From Hyphodiscus hymeniophilus (Eukaryota; Ascomycota; Leotiomycetes; Helotiales; Hyphodiscaceae): 64,000 nucleotides of DNA. Below, in pieces: positions 24,470-37,469 of this stretch (position 1 is its first letter; each line of letters opens with the position of its first letter). The DNA lies in assembly GCA_016508695.1 (NCBI GenBank), contig VNKQ01000011.1, positions 1,178,001 to 1,242,000 on the forward strand, written 5' to 3'. The notes beneath the pieces were generated by a model, which saw nothing but the letters and a program-made list of their open reading frames with translations, made no database searches and had not been told where the DNA came from. Position numbers and translations under genes: made by a program.

Positions 24470-27400
24470 TTAAAGCCAGTTGGGGCCTCCAGCTTGGGCA
24501 GCACCACGACCATACGTGTATGGGAACGGCTGCTGGGTGGGAGTGGTGTTCAGACCCTGGCTGGATGGGTAGTTACCACCAGGGAGGGGTGCAGGGCGAT
24601 TTGCTGAGAGTGGAAGACCATTTGTAGGGCCGTTACCTTGGACGTAGCCGCCGTTGGCGTAAGCGCTAATAGGAGGGACATAGCTGCCTACCGAAACGTT
24701 GGAATTGCCACGGGCGTGTCGAACCGGGGTCTGGACAGGCTCAGGAACTTCATTTGGGGTCTGCTGGCCGCTCGATGGACCACTTCGACCTTCGTTTCCT
24801 TGGATCTTGGCTTGAATTCGGCGACCATAAGGAGTTGTTCTGATGGCAGGGAGATGGGGGCGAATAGCATCAATGAGACGGTTCTTCATGGCGGGATTCG
24901 CATAATCAAGAGCAGTCTGAATGACATAGTTGGCAAATGAATCACGAAGAAGACGGTCCAGCTCCGTAGGCTGGAGCATCTCTTCAATGAGCATGTCCTT
25001 GGAGGGTTCCTGAGCACAGCGTAGACACTTCTCAATGACATTGGAGCTGAACTTCTGCTTGGAAAGTTGACCAACTCGTCCCTGGAACATACCTACAAGA
25101 GGCTCGGTGAAGACAGGCTCCCCCAAATCAAGAATATATTGAACAACGTAGTTGCCGAATGGATCTTGAACCAAGACGTAGGCATTGTTGGAGATTTGTC
25201 GAATGAGCCAAGCCTTTTGCTCGCCAACAGCGTGGTCAATGCATCGTTGTAAGACACAGCAACCATGACGATGAGTGCCAACTTCAACGCAATGATTACC
25301 AACGGCGTCAAAGATAAACTGCGCGTCAGCTGCGGTAAGCTTATTCAGGCACTTCTGAATGACATGGTTTCCATTGAGATCTTGGATGAGCTCAACGACA
25401 CGGTATCGAAGAGCATTGATGATAGTCTGAATTTGTCCGGCAGTAGAGATAAACTCAATCATCTTTTGAAGAGCGCGGGTGCCATGTTGATTGAGAGCGA
25501 TGCGGACCATGTCGTGAGAAGCATTTTCGATTAGAACAGTACGCTCATCATCGTTGCAATACTCAAGCAGCTTCTGACAAAGGTAATTGCCGAACGGATC
25601 AGTCATGAGCTCGATAACGTGCTGATTGGTCTCGAGCCAGATCATGTGCACCTGATCAGGGTTACGATCTTCCAATTTCTTTTGAAGGTAACGGCAACCA
25701 TGTTGATCCTTGCACAAAGCATATATCTCTCCACCAAGTTGCTCGAGAGGCATGTTCGCGAATCGGTTCATTGCTGCAACAGTTAGTCAATTGAAAATTA
25801 TAAAGCTGAGGAAAGAGTGATTTACCCTCCCCATCGTTCTGGCGGCGTTGCTGAATGACTCGAGCCTGACTATCACGAGCACCAGTCTGAGGGTATATGC
25901 TACCATAGTTGGCGTACGGGTTGTGGGGAGAGTACATCGGTTGTGCAATGCCCATGTTCTGCAGTCCCATGGTCATCAGTTGCATGTTGTAGTTGTTGTA
26001 ATAACCACCCGAGCTGCCATATTGTTGTGATAGCGTGGGAGAGGTCACCCCACTTGGGCTCTGACTTTGGGACATTCCTGGAGTTGTAGAAGGACCAAAT
26101 GGCGGAGCGCTGGCCTGAAGGGCAGACTGAATAGATTGATAACTACCATTCTGAGCCTCACGCAAGGTAGCAGCATCGCCAGCGGACATCTCTCGACTCA
26201 TGCGGTTGTTCATGGCGTTAGGAGGAATACGACCCAAGCTTGCGTTGTGGTTGTGGAGATGTTGTTGAGCGTGGGAGTTAGGAGTTTGGTTGACACTCGA
26301 GATGCCGTTGGTAGCTGTTCTCATTGTGGGAACATCATTTGCCGAGTAAGATGACTGCAACTTAGGAGGGGTGGCCTGCACATGCTTTGGTGGAGACGCA
26401 ACTTGCGCAAACGACTCTTGAGTATCAAAAGACTTCAGATCCAATGAATGGCGGTAAGAGGGACGGACACTGATGGGAGATTCGAGACCATTGGACTGAG
26501 CGGGAGAGCCGTTTGGAAGGGTTAAAGGCATGCTAGCTTGAGATTGAGAAGGGCGGTGGCGTGCAAATGAAGAGCCCCAACCGTTGGTGTGGCCATCAGG
26601 TCCTGGAGATTGAGAGGTGGCTAAGTCAAGTGCAGCAGACGAGGCGGAAAGCTGCATGTAGCGGTCAGTAGAGGACTCCTGATAAGGATTCGTGAAACTA
26701 ACAACACCAGGGAACTCATCACGGCGGACGAGAATTGGAAACTTGTCATCGGTGGCGTTCATCTGCAGGTAGTTCTTCACATCAGGTGAAGTCGAGCCAC
26801 CCTCCTCCTCGCCAAAGAGGAATCGGGCAGTGTTTGTTTGATCGAGGGACAACATCTCGTGCATACCGTTACGCGATCTTGTGACTGGCATAGAGTATCT
26901 ATTGAGACTTTTGCAGTTGTTAGCGAGAGCTTTTTGACGAAGGTACTGGTTTCTTTGTCTAAGCGTGAGGTGCAAAGGGTTGTGTGGAAGATGAAACGCG
27001 AACTTTTAGGCAAGCTGAAGATAATAGATCTAAAAGAGAGCATGACAATGGAAAGAAGCTGAGAATAAAGCTATTGTCAAGAATATGTCGTGATATGGTT
27101 GGTACGATTGGCGAGAAACGTGGGATAAGAAACGATAAGAGACACACTCGGACTTCCCACAACCTGGAAACAGTAATTTCCAAGGCTGAAATTGCTCAAA
27201 GGTGACAATTAAGCTCAAGTAAGTGTGAATATAAGTCAGGTGAAGTCTTGGACATGTGAGTCCAGGATCAAGTCGAGCCGGACGTTATAATTAGCTGAGA
27301 AAGTAGCTGGCCAAGTTACAAAATCTCTGCTGACTGGTATAAACTGGTTGCAGAATTCCAAAGGCAGGGAAGAGGTCTAGAGACCTTTGAAACAAGCTCG

Positions 27401-28678
27401 TATGCAAAGTTGCACCCTCAAAGTAACCTAAAATTGAATATCGAAGGGTTGTGGTGTTGCGTGAGGTTTAAAATAAAGTAATGAAGTGACACTAGTCTTC
27501 AGATCGTGGGGTTGATGCCACATGGGACCCATACCGGAGTGAATCAAGCTCAAGAACTCAAAACTCAAAACTCGAGCACGCTGCAGAGCTCATGCACAGA
27601 AAAGCTCAAAGTAAGAAACGAACAATGTAACATACGCGTTTGTAGATCTGTGACTTGTCGGATCTTGTCTGACAGCTTCTTCCTTCTCATCTTCGTCACT
27701 ATTGCGTCTTGAGCCAGGAACAGACTTTGAGGGGAGCTTGTCATCCATGATGAGTCGAGATTGGATGATACCCGATTGTGGAGATGTGAGTTGGGATCCT
27801 GATCTACCCGGTCGATTGTAAAGACCTGGGGGAGAGGTGAGACTTGAGGTTGAATATCTATTAGGGCGTGAAAAGACTGAAGGAAAACCTGAATTCGTTT
27901 CTCGATATTCGGGGGGAGTTGTAGGTTCTGACTGGTGGCCAGCTGTTGAGTTGTTTCTGCCAAGATCTTCTTGCATCTGAGCTAGTTCTTGTTCTTCTTT
28001 GCGTTGCTGCAGGTCCAGCAGTTGCATCTCAGCCTCGAACCTCCGTTTCTGTTCTCGAAGTCGTTCGTACTCCAGTTTCTTCTTCTCCAGCTGCAGAAAT
28101 TGTAAGCTAATGCTCTATGTAATTTTCTTTCAACAGACTCGCGATCTACAAGCTCGCCAACGTATGTGGGTGTTTGGGACGTGTGAATTTGTTGGGAAGA
28201 GTATGTAGGTTGAAGGGTTTGATTCGAAGAGTATGTGTTGGAGGGAAGAGCTCTTACAAGTTGGACCTTGTGGTATGTCTGCGAATGCGAATAGGAATCA
28301 GTATGGTACTTGAATGGAGAGCTTATCAATGCAATAGTGGGGGATAATGAAGTGAATGAGGGACAATTGTTGTGGTTGGGAGAGGGACGTAGCCTCGAAG
28401 AGGGAGAATTAATTATAGCAAATTCAATTTCATACCGACGGGCCATATTCTTCCTGAGTAAATCCACCGCTGCGTTGATTCGTCAGAGATCCGATTGTAG
28501 GCACTCTGCCAGAATCCGTAGTGAATCTCCTCGTCAATCCTTGCTGCTGTGGCATACGATGGCCATTTCGTGGAGGAGAAACCAGCCCGCCTAGCAAGGA
28601 AGACTCATTTCGCGGTGATTGCTGGCTTCGATAGCGCAGCTCGTCCATTCTATCGTTTGAACTGTTGGTATATGCCAT
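24470..28678 (-). CDS. Pumilio-family RNA-binding protein, PUF4-like
   Basis: It binds UGUA-type sites in mRNA 3' UTRs and usually represses or destabilises them. Four exons (28678-28436, 28090-27636, 26898-25826, 25773-24470) sum to 1024 residues. Exon 1 starts MAYTNSSNDRMDELRYRSQQ. Exon 2 opens with a charged coiled coil (LEKKKLEYERLREQKRRFEA) and joins exon 3 as HRSTNAYSMPVTRSRNGMHE. Exon 3 is low-complexity Ser/Gln/Pro sequence. Exon 4 holds eight PUF repeats: IYALCKDQHGCRYLQKKLE, VIELMTDPFGNYLCQKLLEY, VRIALNQHGTRALQKMIEFI, VVELIQDLNGNHVIQKCLNK, HCVEVGTHRHGCCVLQRCID, YVLVQDPFGNYVVQYILD, VGQLSKQKFSSNVIEKCL and LLRDSFANYVIQTALDYA. Repeat 1 with KDQHGCR matches yeast Puf4 best from memory. 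The tail is Pro/Gln/Gly-rich. Intron 1 (345 bases) and especially intron 2 (737 bases) are far longer than usual here. Confidence 0.92.
26899..27635 (-). other. Unusually long intron (737 bases) in the PUF4-like gene
   Basis: The donor GTATGT follows codons for HRSTNA, and the acceptor CAATAG precedes TACTCTATGCCA. The flanking protein reads in phase and stays Ser/Arg-rich. The intron interior shows no open frame of note. Most other introns in the window are 45-70 bases. Confidence 0.75.
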
Positions 28679-30882
28679 AGTGAATAACCAAAATGCTGTC
28701 ACTCGTCAGATGGATGCTGGAACTCTTGCAGAGCTCGCTGGAGAAGGGGGATTCAAGGTGGGGTTTCCCAGGGCGCATCTGCAGCTAGGAAGCGCAAACC
28801 GGCTCTTAAGATGAGAGAACGTACAAAATACTCAAATCCGACAATGTCACAGCCTGACCCAGGCGCGACAACCCAAGTTTCGTTGCCTCGTTCGGTGGTG
28901 GTAGACAAAAGGATCCAAGGACGGCAGGACTTGACGTTGGCTGGGACTCAACAAAACCCCTGTCTCGTGGGTTTTAGCGACCTTTGGCTTTGACCGGGCC
29001 CAATATTCCGACAGTCAAACGAGCACACAGATGAGAAAGATACAAGTACAAATTCAAGCTCATGATACTACAAGGTTTGGTGGTGAACGAGGGGTTGGAG
29101 ACAACTCAGAGAAGAGTTGGTGGGTATCGCTCTGGATGGCAGTGTGCTTTCACTGGCTGCGGTACCTAGCGTTCCCTACATACAGGCGGGCACAGGCATT
29201 GCTTGTCTATTGCTTTGCCCCTTCCCCCTACCACAATGCCACATAGAGTTCGTGCATTCAGCCGATGCAAGCGCAACAAAAACTCGCCTAAAGGTTTTGA
29301 AAGTTCGTTGAGGAGCTTCCTGTTGCTTCTGGGCTTTGGGGTTATGAGTTTCTCGACTTCCAGGCCCAATTCCCTCGCCGATTGCTGTATTGGATTTGGA
29401 TTCTTCTCTCACCCGAATTCTGGCCACACAGGACTAGTACATCGAGATAATTGGACCCTGAGTCGTAAGAGCCGCTGGTAGGTTGGAACAGTCCGGGATG
29501 TTGCCGCTTCCAATCAGGGGAAGTTGCCCCTCAAAGAGTCAAAGGGAGAGAGCCTTTCTTTTCCAGGTGCATTTGTACTATTCATTTGTACTGTTGTAGG
29601 AAGGGAATCAAAGTACCGCTCTCGACTAACGAGTGAGCACGCGGCGGGTTGTTCCCATTTTGCAATTATTCAATATTCTTCCTCCCGCCGCAGTTACAGG
29701 ACAACTGCTGGTCTGATCAGGAGAAGGCTTTTTGGTGGGGGAGGTCCAGCCCAGCTCTGAAACGCTCGAGGGTTAGGTATCCCGTCTTGGACTCGTGCCC
29801 GTCATCTGTCGCTTTCAAAATCGCTGCATTGTGTACAGGAAATACGAGAGCTGTCTTGTACCGACTTTGATTCTCCTCTTTGAGCCAATCAGATCTGGTA
29901 GTATTGGTGGCGAACCAAACATGGGTCTCGAATTCGTTGATCAATCACTTGAGATGGACAAGATCTCCCAGCTTCCCCAGGAATGCGTTCCACGAAAGGG
30001 CTATCACCTGATATGGATATCGGCGTCCCTTTGGGACGCAGGAATCATTAAGCTTGTCCTCCCTCAGGTTTATTCGGAGCATCATAGTGCATGGCTTCAA
30101 CCTCGCAAGGCGCGACCTCGCAAATCGCAACTTCGAAGTACGAGACAAGCCAATTTCCGTTAAGAAAGGGACTCCGGCGCTATTGTAACGTTCACCCCTC
30201 TTGGGTCAGATGCGATACTCCTCCGCCATTTTGCGGATGAAGCTCTCTTCGAATCAACGTTCAAGGAGTGGATTTCCATTGTTCATAGCGGATTGAAGCA
30301 AAGAAGCGGTGAGACTCGATGAGTAGAAAGCCTTGCCTCCACCTCGGCGCCTCGTCCAAGGAAGGCTGACGAATCAGATTGTAGAAGTAAAGCTTTGGTA
30401 GTTCCGCTGAACGTCTGTCTCTCTTTCCCAGGGAATTGGAAGAGAAGAATAGACAAAATATTTAATGCAACCAAGACTGCCTCAAGTCCACTCCAATGGG
30501 TGCTCAACTGCAAATTGGAACAGAAAGAAAACTGGACTTTCCTTCCGTGATCTCTCAGGCAACAAGTCTGGGTTGAAAATGAGTTGTTCTCAAATACAAG
30601 AAAGGTGTTGTGCAGGTTTGTCGAAAGAAGAAAAAGCAATTATCTATACAGCTCGTAGGATAAATTAGCCAATGTGTATGGTTCTAGTTTGACACTTGAA
30701 AGTGCTTGCATTCTTCTTTTTTACTTCTCGAAATATATCTTCCTTCTAGACGTTAATCCCTGTAAGATCTCGACAGGGTTTCTGCCGGCGCCGGAGAAAA
30801 TCCGAGCCCCGCGATTGTTTTTTTGATCTCAGAGGAGAATGAACATAACAGTCACCCACGACTCAAGCTCTTCAATACGACA
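28679..30882. other. Intergenic region, divergent promoters
   Basis: It lies between the divergent PUF4-like and Pol III subunit genes. No frame matches a known family; open frames on both strands at 29.1-30.6 kb look like chance. It probably contains long leaders. Confidence 0.55.
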
Positions 30883-33800
30883 ATGCCTCCCAAAAAGAGA
30901 GCCGGAGGTCCAGTTGACGCTGCAGCTGTAAAACCTGTGTCTCGAAAGAAGGTGGGATTATTGATATACATCATGGATTCGGAGACTGACTCATTACGCA
31001 GGGTGTCGAGGCGGCCAAAGAACCAGCAGAAGAAGCATCGGCCGACGATGCCGCGAAGCGCAAACGCACGAGAACGAAGACTGTCGTTGAGCCCGAGGAG
31101 CGTATTTCGAACACCGTGAGACATGAAGATGATGTATACGACACTGTCCGTCATTCACGATGTCGCTCTGACTCAGTCCTAGGGCTTTGCCGCGTTACTG
31201 GAACCTTTTTACAGCGGGAAGAAATTGACGGATCCTATCAATACAGCTGAGGTGGGAAAGCTTGAAAATGGTCTGCCAAAGCTCTTCTGACATAGCACAG
31301 GATAAATGGAATCTTCTGCCGGCATTTCTCAAGGTCAAGGGCCTGGTCAAACAGCATATTGATTCGTTCAATTACTTTGTGGAGACCGAGATCAAGAAAA
31401 TCGTTCAGGCAAACAGCACAGTAAATAGCGATATAGACCAAAATTTCTGGCTACAGTTTGTTGTCTCCTCAGCAGCTAGTCTGTTCCGTTTCTGACCTGA
31501 TATTTAGGTATACAGATATCAGAATTGGTAAGCCTGAGCGCCACGAATATGAAGACCGCAAACCCCTCAACGAAGTAACGCCCAACGAATGCCGTCTCCG
31601 AGATATGACATACGCTGCTCCTATAAAAGTCGATTTCAAATACATTCGCGGAAGAAAGTTAGTGAAGAGAGAAAATGTCATTATTGGAAGAATGCCAATC
31701 ATGCTTCGAAGTTCGAGATGTCATCTGGCTGGGAGAAATGACAAGGAGATGGCCCGAATGAACGAATGCGCGCTTGATCCTGGCGGATACTTTATCGTAA
31801 ATGGCACAGAGAAGGTCATTCTGGTACAAGAACAGCTGAGCAAGAACAGAGTTATTGTTGAAGCCGACCCAAAGAAAGGCATTGTGTCTGCTTCCGTCAC
31901 CAGGTTTGTTTCCCCTCTTCAAGCTCTTGTCATGGCTTGCTAACCATTTGCAGTTCCACCCATGCTCGGAAATCGAAGACCTACGTCTTATTGAAAAAAG
32001 AACGAATTCAGCTGCAACATAACATTCTTCAAGAGGCCATTCCGATTGTGGTCATTCTCAAAGCTATGGGTATACAATCAGATCATGAAATGTTACTGTT
32101 AGTCGCCGGCACAGACAGCACATATCAAGATTCATTTTCGGTGAATTTCGAAGAAGCGACGAAACTCGGAGTTCTTTCACAGCACCAGGCTCTTGAATAC
32201 ATTGGGCAACGAGTCAAGATGGGTAGGAGCAAAAATAATGCACAGAAACGAACCAATGTCGGAGATGGACTTGAGGCGCTAGCCAATATCATTATCACCC
32301 ATGTTCCAGTGGTTGGAATGGATTTTCGCCCAAAAGCTCTTTACGTTTGCTTTATGGTTCGCCGAATCCTTATGGCAATGCACGACCCCAAGCTTGTGGA
32401 TGATCGAGATTACGTTGGTAATAAACGTCTCGAACTTGCAGGCACACTCATGTCACTCCTCTTTGAAGATTTGTTCAAGAAGTTTAACAGTGATCTAAAA
32501 ATCAATATCGATAAGGTGTTGAAGAAGCCTCTTCGCACTATGGAATTTGATGCATATAATCATATGACATCTCATGGAAACTACATTACGATTGGCATGA
32601 ACCGCGCCATTTCGACAGGAAACTGGAATCTTAAACGATTCAAGATGGACCGAGCAGGCGTAACCCATGTCCTTAGCAGATTGAGTTACATCAGTGCTCT
32701 CGGTATGATGACTCGGATCAGCAGTCAGTTCGAGAAGACCAGAAAGGTCAGTGGACCACGTGCTTTGCAGCCGTCACAGTTCGGTATGCTCTGCCCTTCC
32801 GATACTCCAGAAGGTGAGGCTTGCGGTTTGGTAAAGAATTTGGCCTTAATGACCCACATCACGACTGTTGATGATGAGGAACCCATTGCGAAATTATGTA
32901 CTGTTCTTGGTGCGGAGGATATTGTCCATATGAGTGGCAAGGAGATCTACGAAGAAGGCGCCTATATCATTTTCGTCAATGGCACACCAATCGCACTTAC
33001 GAGACAACCCAAAGTATTCTTGAACTCCTTCCGCAAATGCAGACGTATGGGAAGAGTATCCCAATATGTCAGCATCTATATCAACCACCACACAAACGCT
33101 GTGCATATCGCTGCTGATGAAGGACGAATCTGCCGGCCGCTCATTGTTGTCGAGAAGCAAAAGTCGAAAGTCGAAATACGACACCTTGAAATGCTGCGAA
33201 GCGGTACAATGGACTTTGACGACTTCCTGTATAGAGGTATTGTGGAATATGTTGATGTCAACGAGGAGAACGACTCGAATATTGCCCTCTACGAAAAAGA
33301 TATAAATGAGACTACCACGCATCTCGAGATCGAACCCTTTACTATCCTAGGGGCAGTTGCTGGTCTCATTCCATACCCGCATCACAACCAATCTCCTCGA
33401 AATACCTACCAATGTGCTATGGGTAAGCAAGCTATCGGCGCCATTGCATACAATCAATTTTCTCGAATCGATACCTTATTATATCTCATGGTGTACCCGC
33501 AACAGCCTATGGTTAAGACACGCACCATCGAGCTCATCAAATATGATAAGCTTCCAGCTGGTCAGAACGCAACAGTTGCAGTCATGTCATATTCTGGCTA
33601 TGATATCGAAGATGCTCTAGGTAAGTTTTTGATTGTCTTTAAAATATTTTTCTGGGCGCTAGGGTCTCAAATCTGCAATTTGGCGGACAGGAACTACCTC
33701 GAGGAATATCGCAGCCAAGAAATATTGCTGTGCGAATTGCGTTTATTCCTACGTATCTCAAGCAATCCCCAATCGGCATTTCAAAATCCAGATCCATCTT

Positions 33801-35057
33801 GATTAGGTGGCTCTCCTCCAGGAGCTCCTCCTAGGCATCGCGGACCCATTTTTGGAGCTATCATTAACCAATATATCAACGAATGCACAAACTAACAAGT
33901 CGATAGTACTCAACAAAGCATCTTGTGACCGAGGATTCGGTCGCTGTCAAGTGCTCAGAAAATACTCAACCCAACTACGAAAATACCCCAACAGATCTGC
34001 AGATCGTGTTGGAGACCGAGTCATGGATGAGAAGGATCCCACGAAACCCATCCATAAACACGCTGTTCTGTCCTATGATGGCTTAGCCATGGTCGGCGAG
34101 CAAATCTCCCACGGTCAAGTCTACATGAATAAAGAAGTTCCCTTAAACACGACATCCACGGGAATCGGCTCCGACTACGGCACGAACGAACACAAGCCAG
34201 CCCCAATGATGTATCGCCTCGCAGACCCTAGCTACATTGACAAAGTAATGGTCTCCACAACCGAAAATGACAGCACCGTTATCAAAGTCCAAACTAGACA
34301 GACGCGGCGTCCAGAACTTGGCGATAAATTCTCTTCACGCCACGGACAGAAAGGAGTCGTAGGCATAATCGTGAACCAAGAAGACATGCCTTTCGCCGAC
34401 TCGGGCGTCTGTCCCGACATCATCATGAATCCTCACGGTTTCCCCTCCCGTATGACTGTTGGCAAAATGCTAGAACTGCTCTCTGGAAAAGCGGGTGTCA
34501 TGAATGGAACGCTAGAATACGGAACTGCGTTTGGAGGAAGCAACGTGGATACCATGGGCGAGATCTTGATCAAGAAAGGCTTCAGCTACTCCGGGAAAGA
34601 CTTCGTCACCTCTGGGATCACGGGCGAGTCTCTACCAGCTTATATATTCTTCGGGCCAATCTACTACCAAAAACTCAAACACATGGTCCAAGACAAAATG
34701 CATTCTCGCGCCCGCGGCCCACGCGCGATTCTCACGCGTCAACCCACAGAAGGTCGCTCTCGAGATGGTGGTCTGCGATTAGGAGAGATGGAGCGCGATT
34801 GCTTGATCGCTTATGGAGCGAGCCAACTTCTGCTGGAGCGATTGATGCTAAGCAGTGATGCGCATCAAGTAGATATCTGCGAGACGTGCGGATTGATGGG
34901 TTATCAGGGATGGTGTCAGACGTGTAAGAGCACGAGGGGCGTTACGCGGATGACTATGCCGTATGCGGCGAAGTTATTGGTGCAGGAGTTGCTGAGCATG
35001 AATGTGCTTGTGAGGTTGAAGCTTGAGGATGAGTTTCCGCATGGAGGGAAGAAATGA
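30883..35057 (+). CDS. RPC2: DNA-directed RNA polymerase III second-largest subunit (RPC2)
   Basis: This beta-like catalytic subunit of RNA polymerase III makes tRNA and 5S rRNA in the nucleus (yeast RET1). Seven exons (30883-30951, 31002-31115, 31183-31251, 31301-31455, 31508-31903, 31954-33620, 33907-35057) sum to 1206 residues, near the usual 1130-1200. A Lys/Ala/Glu-rich start (MPPKKRAGG) precedes [20 protein letters not shown]. Signature stretches include [44 protein letters not shown] after [73 protein letters not shown] and [20 protein letters not shown]. The C-terminal zinc site is [16 protein letters not shown]. All catalytic stretches look intact. Intron 6 (286 bases) sits inside the sequence for [12 protein letters not shown]. 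Confidence 0.96.
33621..33906 (+). other. 286-base intron in the RPC2 catalytic region
   Basis: The donor GTAAGT at 33621 and the acceptor GATAG at 33906 join GAT GCT CTA G to TA CTC AAC, giving the family sequence [14 protein letters not shown]. The other five introns of this gene are 49-67 bases. In-frame stops inside confirm that it is not translated. Confidence 0.85.
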
Positions 35058-37469
35058 TCAGTCGTCATTTTGGAATGGGAAGGAGCGGAAAGTGGATAAG
35101 AGATATACGGCGATTCACATTGTGCCATGATGGATTAGAAAAGCATGCTGCATTTGTGGAGTTAGAACGTGATGCATAGCTATGGCGAACTCGCTGGAAA
35201 ATTCCTAAATGGGCTGAGCTTTCAGTGGCGCTAGAAATATACCGTGGACCTTCCCTAACCTGCGATATACTAAACTCCCGCAAGTGCTTCACAGAGTCCC
35301 ATTGGCTCAAAGCGTCCAGACGATTCGGAGTACAGAAACTTCTCCAGACCTTGGAGCTTTCATCGTCTGCAAATAAATGACCACAGTTCGGGAATTATTC
35401 ATCCTCATTGAACAAAAAATCAATAATGCTTTGAGCTAGATCAGATCGCTGAATGACTTTTGAGCGATGAGGATACTGTAGTAAGTGAGGTGACCAGAAA
35501 GCACCAATTACTTCCCACTCAGTCCCAACTTTGCAAGCCAAGTTATATATGTAAATTCTTGAACACACTTGTAGGAGTCATGTCTTTCGCGCACCGCATG
35601 TACCTCACATCAGGCGATCACTACACTTGACTGAGTTAATCCAGCTATCCACATTAGTAATTTAAATATCCCGCCTTGACGAATATTCATAGATAGCCAT
35701 ATGCGAATATTGGAGGCCTTGATTACCTACCCGTTTCAACTCAGCGACTTCTTGTCTTCTCATGGTCTTCCCATTAGGGGACAGCTGCGTCACGAGAGAC
35801 TGCCTCGAGGAATCAAGACGGGGAACAGTCGCACCACTCGTCCACTCCTAAACCTGTATCAATAACAGTGACCATTATGTTGTAGCCGTCAAGAACTCTT
35901 TGCTAGCCGGTGATGCTTTGATGAGGAAAAGACATTATCTCTGAGAATTGTCAAAGCGATTCCAGTACTGTGCTCACCACTATCCTTTGATCGTATAAGC
36001 CTCTTCATAGAGTGTACTCTTTTGCCTTAAAGCACGAACATAGTAGACTTTCCCGATGATCGAGCGGGCGATAACGTGAGGAACTGGAGATAGCGGTTAA
36101 CGGCTGCTGCAGGTGTTATCCCTTCAGACGACTCTACGTGGATGAAGCGATAAGCGGGGGAGGCATTCTGGCAATAGCAGGCTTACTCAAGGTCGCTGAT
36201 CATAAAGGAGGACCAATACATCGCTCAGAAGACTGAATGGAGAAAACCCTCTGCTGCAAGAATATGAACGCGACAGAAAATCGAAGAACAGTCACAGTCA
36301 ACGAAATCGGACCTCATAATTAGAACATGAACTGATATCCTATTTAGTGTTGTCCAGCCTCCCATCCAAGCAGCCTAGACGCCAGTGTGTGCAGTACATC
36401 AACAACCAGCAAGGCCGAGACAGAAAACGGACTTCTCCCCCTCATCCTTATGCAATCGATCAACAAACCATCCCCAGTTGCGCAGATATTCTAATCCTCC
36501 CTCTTGACGCTTCCATTCGAAAACTCAAAAAGAAAGACTGGATTCCAACCCAGGGTGGCAATCTCAGTAAACAGACAGGATCCAATAGAACCAAGTTCCA
36601 ACAAAACCTCGCAGGAGGCTCTGAGAGGCAACTCAGGTGGCAAGAACAGAACGCAAACATGCAGCATGAGCAGAACCATTAAAGTACAGGTGTGAAGTAT
36701 TTCCAGCACTATCGCAACCAGATCGTAAATCGTCGTTTCTCAAGGAGGCGTCGAAAGCAATCAAAAGGTCGAATAAGGTAAGAGGAGTCGTAAACTCGCG
36801 ATCGGCAAGGTTCAGGGAGAGCTCTAAGGAAATTAAGATAAGATGATCCAGGCTCCGAAATGCCATGAGTGCATCCGATCCATGAATTAGTCGAGGTCCA
36901 GCAGAACCTAACAAGGCCGATTCGGACGTAATAAGAAGACCTAGCCCGGTCCGGACCCCATCCGGTAGAACCCAAAAAGGAGAAGGAGGTCATAGCAGCG
37001 TCAATCGTCATGGTTGCCCAGTCGCTGTATCTTATGGTATCCTGTTTCGTACGTCGTGAAGTGTAACAAGTTGGGGTGTATTTTTGGTGTTCGGAATTCG
37101 AAAAGAGAAAATCGTCAGCTCTTGCCGTCATTTCGTCTTTATCATCCGTTTGTTAAGATGATTTGCGTCGCAATATTGTATGTACCAGAACCAAGCGAAT
37201 GGTTCGAACGAATGGGAAAGTCCAAGTTAGGGACCAAAATTACATGATGTATGTTGCGAAAGATGATCGAAGCGGACGCTCAGTATTGAAATGGAAGATC
37301 TCGAGCGACGGTCGAGTTCAAGGCAACGTATAATCGTTAACGATGACTTCCAACAAACAGGTGCAAAAGAATCAAGCTTTTGAGAGGTAAGGATGCAAGT
37401 AAGGCAATGCGTTTCTGAACGATTAGATCTAACATGTCGTTCGTAAATTCGTGAAGAGTCTGAAGACTC
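35058..37469. other. Intergenic region between convergent genes
   Basis: This is 2.4 kb between the 3' ends of RPC2 and the PIN4-like gene. No gene is supportable. On the minus strand around 36070-35800 there are short disconnected peptides such as TVIDTGLGVDEW, interrupted by many stops; this could be a decayed gene or chance. Confidence 0.5.

Noticed and set aside
37195..37225. GGTTCGAA resembling a tRNA B box
   Set aside because: No A box, anticodon stem or acceptor stem can be paired around it.
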